Positions 1-10,863 of a stretch of DNA of 64,000 bases are shown here, piece after piece (position 1 is the first letter of the stretch; each line of letters begins with the position of its first letter). The DNA comes from Aedes albopictus (Eukaryota; Arthropoda; Insecta; Diptera; Culicidae), in contig NC_085138.1 of NCBI RefSeq assembly GCF_035046485.1, positions 16,495,329-16,559,328 of the forward strand, in the 5' to 3' direction. The translations under genes and the position numbers were made by a program. The notes under the pieces were generated by a model, which was not told the DNA's origin, made no database searches, and worked only from the letters and a program-made list of their open reading frames with translations.

Positions 1-922
1 GAGTGGAGCGAATTGAGGCCTACAGGGCGGCTTAACTGACCCTGAACAAAGATTAAGCCGCTTCGGAAATCTCTGCCAGGCGGCCAAGCCGGCCCCTTGC
101 GGTGATCCCTACAGAGTAGTCATGACCGAAACGAAGAGCGCGTCAGAACCCTTAGAACGCTCCTCCGAAATACTGCAGAAGATCGTGGAAATGTTGTTCC
201 CGCGCCGTGATTCAAGACCATGGGCCTTGTTCCCTATGTCCAAATCGAAGTCGCTTGAGTTGAACAAGGCTCCTGGTCTAGATAGTATTCCGAGAGTAGG
301 CATCAAGACGGCTATCGAGGCTAACCCTGACATGTTCAGAGTTCAGAATAGCTATGCAGATTTGCCTAAGCATTCGAGAATTTACGGAGAGGTGGAAACG
401 GCAACTATCGGTTGTACTCTTGGTTGTACTGCTCAAACACGGGAAGCCACCTGATGACCCGTCGGCATACAAACCTATCTGCCTTCTGGACACCGCCGGA
501 AAACTGTAAAAGCGGATCATTTTGACGAGGCTGATGGTCTTTACCGCGAAGCCAGATAACTCTGGGCTTTAACTAGTTCGGTTTCCAGAAGGGTTGATCG
601 ACGGTGGACACTACATATTAGAGCTGTAACCAACGGCTGAGATAGCACTCCAAATGAAGATAAGGTCGTCACGCTGGACGTAAAAAATGAGTTTAATAGC
701 GTCACCTGGGCCGCCAGCGAGAACGCCATACACCACTTAGGAGTACCGGATAGCCTATGCCGGATACTGAAGAGCTACTTTCAGAATGGGGTGATAATCT
801 ATGACACCGAGGAAGGCAAGAGGAGCTATAAGGAGCTATACCTAAGGATTCCATTTTGGGCCTGGTGCTATGGAATGCGGATTATGATGGCGTATTGAGG
901 CTGACACTTCCACCAGGCGATC
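1..922 (+). pseudogene. Decayed R1-type non-LTR retrotransposon, ORF2 RT remnant
   Basis: This stretch aligns by eye to the reverse-transcriptase part of ORF2 of the intact element at 55454-58435. Readable pieces, in the same order, are the pre-RT segment (PYRVVMTE-like, then EMLFPRRDSRPW at about 180-235), the KAPGLDSIP block at about 265-295, the decayed AYRPICLLDTAGK block at about 460-510, and a degraded VPQGSILGPVLWN block at about 835-890. Several stops and frameshifts break the frame. It differs enough from the intact copy to be an older or sister subfamily. The left end is cut by the window edge; similarity fades at about 920. No protein product is expected. Confidence 0.8.
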
Positions 923-2060
923 TTTGTTCAAAAAATTTGACAAACGATTCGGAAGTTATAATCATTTATTATGACCTTTATCTAGATCTTTTAAGTTTGT
1001 ATATCTTCAGATTTTCTGAGTAGGTATGCTTTTTCTACCAACCAATGCAATACCAAAGAAACGTGATGCCAAATTACATCATTCTGGACATTATCCATAA
1101 CAGTCCAAGCTAACGTTTTTGCTCGCACAAATTTGCATCGACTTCCCTCCCAAGAGGCCAGCTTCAAACTCGAAAGCAAACCTTAACTAGATAACCTAAT
1201 TATCTGCTGACCCAAATTCTCATCAACCACAACGCCATCCAGCCAGTCAGCCATCCTGCACCGCCGCAGTGCCTACAACAGACAGACAGACAGGATATGC
1301 ACCCGGGAAGACGACACACGATTCCCGAGTTCGCCGCATGAGTTCAAAGGGACCTTTGCGGTTGTGCGGTTGTACGTTCTGTATGTATGTTCGTGTCCTG
1401 TCCATATCGTCGTCGGTCGTCGGTCGTCGGTCGTCGGTCGCTTTCAGTATGGTATGGTGGTGGTGCAGCAGCGCAAAAAAGAGCAAACCTTACGCCATTT
1501 AATGCACTCCACATTCTTGCTGCTCGCACAGCAGTTGTTCCTGTCACATACACACAACCAACACACACATGTGCCATCGCATGGCTCTCCATGGGGAGGA
1601 CGATGAGTGATTGTGGCACGGCATCGCACTTGACACATTTGCATCCCGCAGCGAACGCAGGCGAAATTTAGATAGCGGATTGCGGAAACGGGACATCAAG
1701 GTATGTGGGGGAAAAAATGGGGGATCAATGCACTTAAAAGTCTCTCTTATCTAATGTAAAGCACAAAAGATGTAGCGAACGTGGTCTGATATTATACTTC
1801 TACAAAACCCACCTACCACCCTCCCCCCCCTAAATCAGCAAATGTTAGTTCTCTTTTTGTTTTTAAAAACAGAAGTTAAACCATGAGTCCCGATATAGTA
1901 GTTAAGACATCTCTCGGAACTCTTAAATGATCGAATTCAGTAATATAAAAGTTACCAAGAATACTCGGATATGGTACTCTCTACATAGACATATATGGAC
2001 TTCGTCTGACTCAATACTGAGTGCTTTTCCCACTTCTCCGGTATAAGAAAGCATATCTAC
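923..2060. other. Intergenic, no gene recognised
   Basis: No coding region or known repeat is seen. It holds a short (GTCGGTC)-like simple repeat at about 1408-1440, CA-rich sequence at about 1548-1570, and a C-run near 1822-1831. The short open frames around 1247-1670 overlap the simple repeat on both strands and are not supported as genes. Confidence 0.5.
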
Positions 2061-2418
2061 TTAAGGCGAAACTGGAAGCATTTCCTCATTTTATTGGTTT
2101 TTGATTTTTTATTAAATAACGAAGCCATATTTTCAAAATCGGTTTTCGTGCACATGTAGAGCATGGACCAAGGTATCTTCTGATTTATTTTTGCGGTGGA
2201 AAAAGTTTTACATTTTTGCAGAAACCATTTTTTGTGAAATTTCATTCAAAAATGGTTTATGCAAAAACGAAAAATATTTTCCACCACGAAAAAAAAATCA
2301 GGAGATACCTTGATCCATACTCTACAAGTGTACGAAAACCGATTTTGAAAATATTACTCGTTATTTTATAAAAAATCAAAAACCAAAAAGTGAAGAAATG
2401 GATCCAGTTTCGCCTTAA
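2061..2418. mobile_element. Foldback MITE with TTAA flanks
   Basis: Two arms of about 170 bp (2065-2240 and 2250-2414) are inverted copies of each other at roughly 85 percent by eye. The ends read TTAAGGCGAAACTGG and CCAGTTTCGCCTTAA, so the element is bounded by TTAA on both sides, the target site used by piggyBac-type transposases. There is no coding capacity. Assignment to piggyBac is inferred from TTAA alone. Confidence 0.75.
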
Positions 2419-3135
2419 CCCACGCCGATCCAAGATGACAGAAGCTTGATCAAAGTACTTTTCTGAAGCAAATGCCACAAAGTTGTTAAGGAAAATCACA
2501 GCGCAAGCAAACGCGATACACGAGGACACCATCAACGGCGGGAAGTGTGCGGTTCATTTTTGTCAATTAGACGAGATTAGTTTCGTTTGTGTCTGTTTTT
2601 CTTTCGCCTCTCGAGCGAAAGCCGAGTGCACAAGCATGTATGAAGAAAAATATGTGGCGTAACTAGTTTTCGGACCCGCAATCAGAGGCCAAGGTTGATT
2701 GTGTTGTATTTTGATTAGCTTTGAATCTGGAAATGTATAAAACTGAAATTTCAGTTCTTAAAACAAGTTCTAGATCAGAGAAGATTTGCATCTTCAAAAA
2801 ATGATATGTTGCCCGAAAAATTTCCATAAAATTTCGTTGTTTTCGGCCAATGTGACCTACATGATGTTGGCATTGGAAGTGCCATGCAGGAGGTGGATTC
2901 TTCCAGTGAAAGGAAAGAATTTGTAAGTTTCATGAAAAAATAATATTTTCGTAAATCCGATCTGCCATGCTGCACAAAACTTGTGTATTTTTTTTAACAT
3001 AACCTGTCAGAAACTAATAAACAATGCCATGTTTATTTTAAACAAAGATTGCATTTGTTTTAATACTGACGTTTAGTTTTTTCAAACAATTTTATATTTG
3101 TGGCCCGAACAAATTTACAAAATATATAATGATCT
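2419..3135. other. Intergenic, nothing recognised
   Basis: AT-rich sequence without a convincing open frame, inverted repeat or tRNA-like motif. Short open frames on the minus strand are not supported. Confidence 0.4.
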
Positions 3136-5130
3136 TTCAACTGTTTTTGATTTCACTGTATTGTTTTCTTCTTGTTACATAAAGTTTTCCACGGAAATCT
3201 TCGGCCGTTCGTCTAAAGATCCCTCTAGAAATGTTTTCATGGGTTAAGATAATCTTCCATTGAATATTTAAGATTTTTTCCTGTGATTCTTTAAATAACT
3301 CCATCATAAATTCCTCTAGAGTTTCTTTTTTTTTTATCAATGCGACTTTCAGCCTTTCGCTCCTCTAGAGCTTCTATCAAAAAATACTCCAGGGTTTTAA
3401 CTGACATTTTGTTTCCTACGGATTCCAGAAACTCCTCAAAAGAAAATGGAGCTAAATCTTTCATGGACTGCTTTAGAAATTCCTCCAACAGTTTTTCTTT
3501 TCAGCGATTCCTACTAAAAATTTTCCAATAATTCTATAGTAAATTCTTCCAGGGGCTCCTTTGAAAAATCCTTTTATAATTACTTCAGATTTTTTTCTAG
3601 AGATTCCTTTATCAATCTTCCATGCATGGCTTTAGATATTCCTTCAAAGTTTTCCATAGAATTTTATTCAAATATTTCACAAGAAAATCCTTAAGAGATC
3701 TTTAATCAAAATCATCAAGGAATTCCTTTGGATACTTCGCTTGAGATTTCTCTTGAAATTTCTCCAAGAGCTGCCTTAGCAAATCTTACATGGATTTCTT
3801 CCAAAGTTGCTGAATGAGTTCTTTAGAAAATCCTCTGGAATGAATTCCATATTAAAAAAATCTTCCATGGATTTCATGAAAAAAATCGACAAAAAATCTT
3901 TTACAAAATGTTCATAGAGTGCTTTAGAAATTCTACCTTGAATTTCTCAGATATTTTTCAGGTTTTTTTTGCTAATGTTGAGTACAAAAAGCGAGATGTT
4001 TTCAACGTATTGTACAAAATACACCAGCGCGATAATTCGAGCAGCGATGCCAGTTTATTTTTTGTATCAGCCGTTCAAAAATCTGTATCGCATACAAAAT
4101 TTAGGTGGAAAATCTGCATTTCGTATAAACGCAATCTGTACAGATGCTCGAAAATCTGTATAATACAGATAAATCTGTATATATGGCATCCCTGCAAACC
4201 TTCCAGGTATTCTTTCCATTTTTTTCATGGATTCCTTTAAAACATCTTCAGTGGATTTTATGGAAAAATCTTTACCCGATTCCATCACAAATGTTTCAGG
4301 ATGCTTTGGAAAAAAATTTAAAATTCCTTCTTTATTTTGTTTTCCCAAAAATTTCTTGGGATATTTTGTTTGAAACTTTTTCAGACATTTCTTCAGAATT
4401 CATGAATACAGTAAGCATAATTCTTCTAAAAAAATGTCCAGAATTTTCATTTAAAAATCCTGGAAATTCCAGCGGTTGTTCCAGAAATTCTTATAGGTAT
4501 TCCTACAGAAGATTCCCTAAGAATTCATTGGAAACACCTCCATGAATTCCATCCAAATTGCTATTTCTCCAAAAACTCTACAGGAAATCTTCGACGGTTT
4601 CCTTATGAAATTATTCCATGAATTTTATCATAAAATCTTCCAAGGATTCCAAAAATTCTTAAAAAATCGCTTCACATATTTTTTTAAAAAAATTCAAGGA
4701 TTCCTTAATTTGAGAATGAAATCACTCAAGAACCGACTTCAAAAATTCTTCATGAACTACTCGACTTGTTCAGGAATTCCTCCACGGATTGCATTGGAAA
4801 GTTCCATGGGAATGTCTCTAAGATCCTCTCTGTATTTCAATGGAAATTTCCCTTTCAAAGATACCTCTGCGTATTTTTCTACGGATTCTTTGAGGAAATT
4901 ATACAGAAACTTCTCCAGAGATATTTTTCATGAATTTCTTCAAGAACTCCTTCCGAAATTTCTCAAGTATTTTTTTCTGGAAACACATAGGCATATCCGT
5001 TACTTTTTTCAAATTTTTCCCTGCACTCTTTGAAACATACGTCAACGGATTTCCCAGGAATTCCTTCAGAAAATCGTCCAAGAATGTTGTAGAAAGATTT
5101 CTGTTGGAAAAACGTATCTGAAAGACTTTT
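3136..5130. repeat. Degenerate periodic array (TTCC-TCAGAAATTCC type), orientation A
   Basis: About 2 kb of loosely repeated 12-30 bp units built from TTCCTTCAGAAATTCC-like words, with no exact period. Similar arrays occur at 10771-10863, 11904-14230 (same orientation), 14231-15470, 29870-31430 and 47480-48090 (opposite orientation). Open frames of up to 163 aa in it (for example 4542-5033) are by-products of the repeated words. A small MITE interrupts it at 4041-4195. Confidence 0.7.
4041..4195. mobile_element. Small MITE with GCAGSGATGCCA termini
   Basis: The ends are inverted: GCAGCGATGCCA at 4041 and TGGCATCCCTGC ending at 4195. The interior repeats the word AATCTGTA about five times in both orientations. 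It sits inside the periodic array, and the array resumes on both sides. No TSD is clear and there is no coding capacity. Confidence 0.6.
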
Positions 5131-5149
5131 TCCAGAATTCTTCTTTGAT

Positions 5150-5474
5150 GGGAGATTCTTGGGGTCTCCAGTTAGCCTAGTGGTTAAGGCTAAGGATCGC
5201 CAATCCGGAGACGGCGGGTTCGATTCTCGTTCCGGTCGGGAAAATTTTCTCGATTCCCTTTGCGTAGTGTATCATTGTACTTGCCTCACAATATACAAAT
5301 TCATGCAATGGCAGGCAAAGAAAGCCCTTCAATTAATAACTGTGGAAGTGCTCAAAGAACACTAAGTTGAAGAAGGGCAGGCCAAGTCCCAGTGGGGACG
5401 TAGAGCCACAAAGAAGAAGAAGAAGAAGAAGAAGAAGAAGAAGAAGAAGAAGAAGAAGAAGGGAGACTCTTTGG
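5150..5474. repeat. TSD pair bounding the SINE
   Basis: The 13-14 bp direct repeats at 5150-5162 and 5461-5474 differ by a substitution and a one-base indel, as expected for an insertion of some age. They place the SINE ends. Confidence 0.7.
5163..5460 (+). mobile_element. tRNA-derived SINE (Feilai-like) with (GAA)n tail
   Basis: A tRNA-like head carries an A box (TAGCCTAGTGG, 5173-5183) and a B box (GGTTCGATTC, 5217-5226), the split internal promoter of RNA polymerase III. A tRNA-unrelated body follows and the element ends in a (GAA)n tail at 5411-5460. Direct flanks GGGAGATTCTTGG (5150-5162) and GGGAGACTCTTTGG (5461-5474) look like a slightly diverged TSD. The layout and tail fit the abundant Aedes Feilai SINE; the family name is from memory of the family, not from a search. 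Confidence 0.85.
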
Positions 5475-6690
5475 ATACGTCCTGCAAGCAGACGGCAAGC
5501 AAATCAAGGCATCCGATATCGGTGATGACAAATTCTAAGAGATTATAAGGCGTCAACGGTGAAGGACGGTTTGACCTGCAGAACGTCCTACCAATGAGTA
5601 TGTATGTGGTACGATCAAAAATCATTGTACATATATCGTATGAGCGTAGATGTTTTAGGATGATCAATGTTCAATATTCTTCACTGTTACACACTGGATT
5701 GCTTCTTTGTTATTTTCTTTCTGTATGTCTCTCTTTTCATTATTTTATTTATTCATTATGTATATATGTATCTTTTGAACATCTTGATCAAATTTGTATA
5801 GTTCGTCACCATGAGTGTCGACTTGGTTCTTGTTGTCAATGTCGAAAGTTGCATCTTGAAAATTATCTCTTCCACTTTGTCTAGCATGTATCTATTTGTG
5901 TTTATTTCTCATACTCATCTTTCGTGTATTTACATTACAAGCATTGCAAAGTTTAAGTGTCGGTGCAAATTCTCGCTATCCACATTTTTTCAATAAAATT
6001 TTCCTACATATATTATTGTGCAGTCCGCCACTGAAAGGTGCTGGCCACAGTATTCTGTTTTTTAATATGTTTCAGTATTGTTTTCCTTTATAAGTACGTT
6101 TCGTCACAATTGGTTTCGGCCCAAAATTTTGTCTCAATATTTCGTGTCCATAGTATCAAAAGCAAGTAACATTATATATTGGTTCACCAGTCCTCTTAAT
6201 TGCGAGGTGACGCAAGATATCTTTGGTTTCATAAGGCTTTCTCTAAATTCCTGTTAAGAATTTTCAAGGTCTCACCATTTCTCCAAACTGTGAGGTAACA
6301 CAATTATGTGAATATATGTTTTGTGTATGCTCACGGTTCCATAAATTGCAACGCTTACCAAAGTGAATCCTGATTTATGTAACTACCAATCCCTCCCAAC
6401 TAACAAAAACTCCTTCCCGTGACAACTGTGGAGGGCACAGTAGTATATACAACCTCTAGTAGCAACGGTTATCCAACTAACATTCTTTCCCTTCCCCGGT
6501 TGACCGTAAGGACGTGGCCGGCGCCGTTATTGAGTTAATAAAATTTGAGTTCTCGGAACGTGCACATTGAAGAAGGTGTGCTAATCTCAAGCCCCATCTA
6601 TTGATTCTCTGTGCAATTCTGCTAGCTCTAGTCAATCACGGAGTAGCAACTACGAAGTGTACGGTCACCAATGCTCATGCTCATGCTCAT
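5475..6690 (+). mobile_element. Probable 3' end of a retrotransposon with (CATGCT)n tail
   Basis: No open frame of note is seen. The right part (about 6180-6670) is denser in GC and ends in a short CATGCT repeat at 6669-6692, the style of short-repeat tail left by some non-LTR retrotransposons. An AATAAA lies in GTTAATAAAATTTG at about 6534-6547. The left limit and the family are not determined; 5475-5980 shows nothing recognisable. Confidence 0.35.
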
Positions 6691-6692
6691 GT

Positions 6693-8040
6693 TCAGCGTG
6701 CTCCTGGAGTTCGATTTCCCTTTTTTTGGCAGGCCACTAAATGTTGACTGTAGTATTTCCTCTCTGGAGCCACCATATGTGGGCGTCAGCATTTTCGCTT
6801 TGTGGTGTTCCTCTCAGCTGCCGTCAATCGTCGACGACGATGGTGATGATAACCACAGTAACTGCACGGTACCGTTGCGAAGGGAGACGGTATTCGATTC
6901 CGCTTGTGTCGATCAACGAACAAGAGAAACGCACTGAAGTGTCGACGACCGAAACTACTCACTGATAAAACGAGGATAAAGGGATGGATAGTTATAATCG
7001 ATTGGTCCAAATCGAGTGTGGGAGTGATCTACTGGCCTTCTTAGATCCGGTCAATTTCTCACGCATTCGAAGATGTGACTCCAATGAGGAACAGTTGTTT
7101 GCAATACAATTACTCGCTTTCGTAACCGTGACGTACCCAAGTGGAAAAAAAAATATAATTTCAGTGATGATTTGAGACCTCCTCGATTACAATTACCAGG
7201 TTACTCTTTTCAAAGACCTAAGATTTTTCAGCCAAGCTCCAGCCAACTCCTTTCACATTCGAAGTCTTGGGTGATAGGAGGGATTGGAAAAAGATTGAAA
7301 TTATCAAAGTGTTTGGAAGCGAAGATTTTCGGTAGCAAATAACTGAGCTGCTTTGCCTTGGACAGCACAAGCACCAAAACGTGTAATTTGTTATCACCTT
7401 CAAAACCCCCTTGAGCTCTATCTGGATACTCAATTCTTTGAGAACGAATTTTCAATATTTGACACCTTATTATTCGGTTTTTTAGAACTTTTTGAAACCA
7501 GTTCATTTCCCCCTTTTTGTCGCTACCTTGTTCTGCACTCCTATCGGAAGCGATTGAACACCGCTCTTGCTATCTATTCCCCATAAAACTCTCTGAGATT
7601 CCTTCTTGGCTCCCTATCGAAGCCTTGGGGTTTTCATTTTGACCTCTCCTATAATCATAATGAGACTACCTTCTGCTTATCCTCTTTCTTGCACCTACGG
7701 AGACTCCTTTCAACCTTCTTTACCAACTCCTTTGAGTTTCCGTTAGCCCATCCTTTCTTTCTTTCCATTGAACCTTCCGTAGATTTATTTTGCTTCTCCC
7801 CTTATCGTGCATATAATCCTTCTTCAGACCACCACTTGCCAACCTTATTCTTAAATTTCTATGAGATTCCCCTTCGCCGCTTCCTTCCCAAACGAAAACG
7901 AAAGTGAAGGATATAAATAACAATCGTCTGTTATGAGGATTATATCTATCATGTGAAACGAAACGTGAGTGCATTTTGCAAGAAACTATGTGATTTATTG
8001 AGCGAACATACCACAACCGTGGATTTGTTAGGGATTAACT
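6693..8040. other. Opsin upstream region, no gene recognised
   Basis: Short open frames on both strands (for example 6671-6937, 7689-7907) have no recognisable content. The region lies upstream of the opsin and could hold enhancers, but no element beyond the core promoter is claimed. Confidence 0.4.
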
Positions 8041-8076
8041 TATGAAGTTATGAATGTATGTCTGGTGCTAAGGTTC

Positions 8077-8087
8077 TAATTGGATTA
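8077..8087 (+). promoter_or_regulatory. Rhodopsin core sequence I (RCSI) match
   Basis: TAATTGGATTA fits the RCSI consensus TAATYNRATTN known from Drosophila rhodopsin promoters, where it works in photoreceptor-specific transcription. It lies about 20 bp upstream of the TATA box and in the + orientation, the expected arrangement. Confidence 0.8.
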
Positions 8088-8106
8088 CTTCTGGTGGATT
8101 GGCCAC

Positions 8107-8114
8107 TATATAAA
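8107..8114 (+). promoter_or_regulatory. Opsin TATA box
   Basis: TATATAAA lies 189 bp upstream of the opsin ATG. A start of transcription about 30 bp downstream (near 8137) would give a 5' UTR of roughly 160 nt. No splice-site pair inside that leader is convincing. Confidence 0.75.
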
Positions 8115-8295
8115 CTGAGCAAAGCTTCCCAGCAAATCGAGTCGTTCTTTGGTTCTAATGTAGGTCTGAAGTAGTTCGCCTTCGCTGCGATTTTCTTCAG
8201 CTCCTCTTGGATAATTAACATCTACTGTGGTGGTGTCAGTGTGATCAAAGTCCTCGTTACTTTTGTGACTTTAAGTGAATCCGTAAACTAATAGT

Positions 8296-9420
8296 ATGGC
8301 CTCGTACGGTGCGTGGATGGCTGCTCAGTCAGCTAGTGCAGTAGCCACCAATCTGACTGTGGTGGACAGAGTTCCGGCCGATATGCTGCACATGGTGGAC
8401 GCCCATTGGTACCAGTTCCCGCCGATGAACCCACTGTGGCACTCGTTGCTGGGCTTTGCCATCGCCATCCTCTGCTTCATCTCGCTGGTCGGCAACGGAA
8501 TGGTCATGTACATCTTCACCAACACCAGGACACTCCGAACCCCATCCAACCTGCTAGTGGTCAATCTAGCCTTCTCGGACTTCCTGATGATGTTTACCAT
8601 GGGACCGCCGATGGTGATCAACTGCTACTACGAGACCTGGGTCTTCGGCCCACTGGCTTGCGAGATCTACGGCATGTTTGGATCACTGTTCGGCTGTGTC
8701 TCGATCTGGACCATGACTATGATTGCGTTCGACCGTTACAATGTCATCGTGAATGGTCTTTCCGGTAAGCCTCTGACTAACAACGGTGCTTTGGCTCGTA
8801 TCGCTGGAGTGTGGGTTGCTACCTTGGCGTGGACCTTGGCTCCATTCTTCGGTTGGAACCGTTACGTGCCGGAAGGAAACATGAGCGCCTGTGGAACTGA
8901 CTATCTGACCGACACCTTCAGCAGCCGCTCGTACATCCTAGTGTACTCGATCTTCGTGTACTTCTCGCCATTGTTCCTGATCATTTACTCGTACACCTTC
9001 ATCATCAAAGCCGTGTCTGCCCACGAAAAGAACATGCGTGAACAGGCCAAGAAGATGAACGTTGCCTCGCTGCGATCGTCCGAGGCCCAGAATACCAGCA
9101 CCGAAATGAAGCTGGCCAAGGTCGCCCTGGTCACCATCTCGCTGTGGTTCTTGGCATGGACTCCGTATCTGATAATCAACTACACCGGAATCTTCAAGGC
9201 CTCGCCAATCAGCCCTCTGGCCACCATCTGGGGATCGCTGTTCGCCAAGGCCAACGCCGTGTACAACCCGATCGTGTACGGAATCAGCCATCCGAAGTAC
9301 CGAGCTGCCTTGTACCAGAAGTTCCCATCGCTGTCCTGTACGGATCCTGCCGACGATACGCAGTCGGTCGCCTCTGGAACCACGACGGTTGTGTCGACTG
9401 AAAAGACGGAATCTGCTTAA
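8296..9420 (+). CDS. Long-wavelength-sensitive rhodopsin (mosquito GPROP family)
   Basis: Complete intronless frame of 374 aa, a normal length for an insect visual pigment. It encodes a retinal-binding seven-helix receptor of the photoreceptor rhabdomere that couples to Gq. Helices lie at about 52-76, 86-110, 123-145, 166-188, 212-237, 272-296 and 305-330. Visible landmarks: N-glycosylation sequon N19-L-T; disulfide cysteines C122 and C199; DRY at 146-148; the extracellular PEGN motif with E193, the likely counterion by analogy with Drosophila Rh1; the chromophore lysine K318 in SLFAKAN; NPIVY at 324-328; and a Ser/Thr-rich C-terminal tail for arrestin regulation. The LW class is inferred from the DRYNVIVNG and SHPKYR context. 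Mosquito LW opsins form multi-copy, often intronless groups; which paralogue this is cannot be told here. The first ATG follows the promoter, and the next Met is at residue 8. No frameshift or missing key residue is seen. Confidence 0.98.
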   Translation: MASYGAWMAAQSASAVATNLTVVDRVPADMLHMVDAHWYQFPPMNPLWHSLLGFAIAILCFISLVGNGMVMYIFTNTRTLRTPSNLLVVNLAFSDFLMMFTMGPPMVINCYYETWVFGPLACEIYGMFGSLFGCVSIWTMTMIAFDRYNVIVNGLSGKPLTNNGALARIAGVWVATLAWTLAPFFGWNRYVPEGNMSACGTDYLTDTFSSRSYILVYSIFVYFSPLFLIIYSYTFIIKAVSAHEKNMREQAKKMNVASLRSSEAQNTSTEMKLAKVALVTISLWFLAWTPYLIINYTGIFKASPISPLATIWGSLFAKANAVYNPIVYGISHPKYRAALYQKFPSLSCTDPADDTQSVASGTTTVVSTEKTESA

Positions 9421-10770
9421 ACGACATGGTGATGTTTAAACGGTTTATGATTACTATTTATAGAGTTTTCAATATATTTAGTGAGCAATTTTTAAAAAGT
9501 TTCGTTTTTTAATATATTTTGAAGAATTGGTTCTAGCCGCTTTTACTTTGCTACATTTTTTTTTCTCGTGTGTGTTTTCAACATGAGCACTCCCACCTCA
9601 CTTAATTCTCAATTTGAAACAATTGCCGAAGAAACATTGAAGAAGTTGCATAAGAAAAAGAAACTTCTGCATCGCTTTCTTGTTATCAAACAAGTACTAC
9701 ACGATTCTAGCACTTACGTTCACAGTTGACTAACTAAGCCCTTAGCCGAAAACTATGTGTAAACATAGCCATGGGTCTTTTCTGATTTTATCACTGCATC
9801 GATTATTTAGAAATGATTCAGTCATTCTTTTGTTTTTGATTTGAGTTATCGGTAGTAGAAATCTTCAATACAACTTCATCTCTAGAGAATGAAGCTGTAT
9901 TTCTCATGAAGACAGCTCATCCATGTGGAGGAAACCAAGATTATCTTTTTCCAAATCCAATCATTTTGAATATTCCTTCCTTGGGCCCTTCCCCCCCCCC
10001 CTCCCCCCCTCCATACGTGCACAGAGGGATCGTAGTTACTCACGCAATATATTATGATAACTTTCCATATTTTCTCGGACCAGGCATATTGTCTTGATTT
10101 CCCATACCTCCCGATGAGATGCGATGGGCCGGGTTCTGAAAGAGCTCTTACAAAACGGAAACCCATTCAGCCCGTTTTCCATTCGGAGGCTTAGGGAAGC
10201 GTATCGTCCCCCGTTTTCAGCTCGACACACACGCGTCGGTCGGTCGGAAAGACCCCCATTCTCTAGGTCTTATGTATGTGCAGCAATATCGAGAGGTACC
10301 TTCCTGATGGAAGTGATTTCTGCGAAAGAACGGACCTCTTCCCTTTGTTGTATGTTCTAGTTGGATGATGATTGGTGCAAGGCAGCCAGACGAACGAGTA
10401 GAGCTTCGAAGTTCTTTGTTTTGACTTGGTTCCCGTGCGTATTAGAATTTCACTCAACGAACGAACGGTTTGGTGTGCTCATGTTGTGAGAAAGGAACTT
10501 ATCGTCATCGGGTCCGTACGTCAGCAACGTCACGTCGGAAATGGATAGTAAGGGGCAGGGGTTCCTAAATATTGGTTCGGAAGTTTTGCAGCTTAGTGCT
10601 TCAATGAGGTGTCATCGAGGTTACTCCAAGGTACTCTGGGTAGCGAGCTCTTGAGATGAAAAAAAAAAGATATCCTATCAGTATGAGCGCCCATGGATTA
10701 CTACACAAAATTACCCGAAAACAACTCTACGGGCTCCACAAAATAATCTATGAACGATTCATACCTAAAT
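9421..10770. other. Opsin 3' flank, no gene recognised
   Basis: No canonical AATAAA follows the stop closely; AATATA at about 9470 is a possible variant poly(A) signal. A C-rich run sits at about 9989-10009. Short frames on both strands are not supported. Confidence 0.4.
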
Positions 10771-10863
10771 TTTCTCCAGATATTTCTACAGTTTCTTACA
10801 GGGGTTTATTCAAATTTGATTATCTATTTCTCCGAAATTTCTCAAAGGGTTATTTCAAAAAAT
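10771..10863. repeat. Periodic array, left of the solo LTR
   Basis: Short stretch of TTTCTCCAGATATTTCTACAG-like words that continue at 11904, so the LTR was inserted into one array. Confidence 0.5.

Noticed and set aside
4542..5033. 163-aa open frame
   Set aside because: Lies wholly in the degenerate periodic array and is rich in the residues encoded by its words; no start context or motif.
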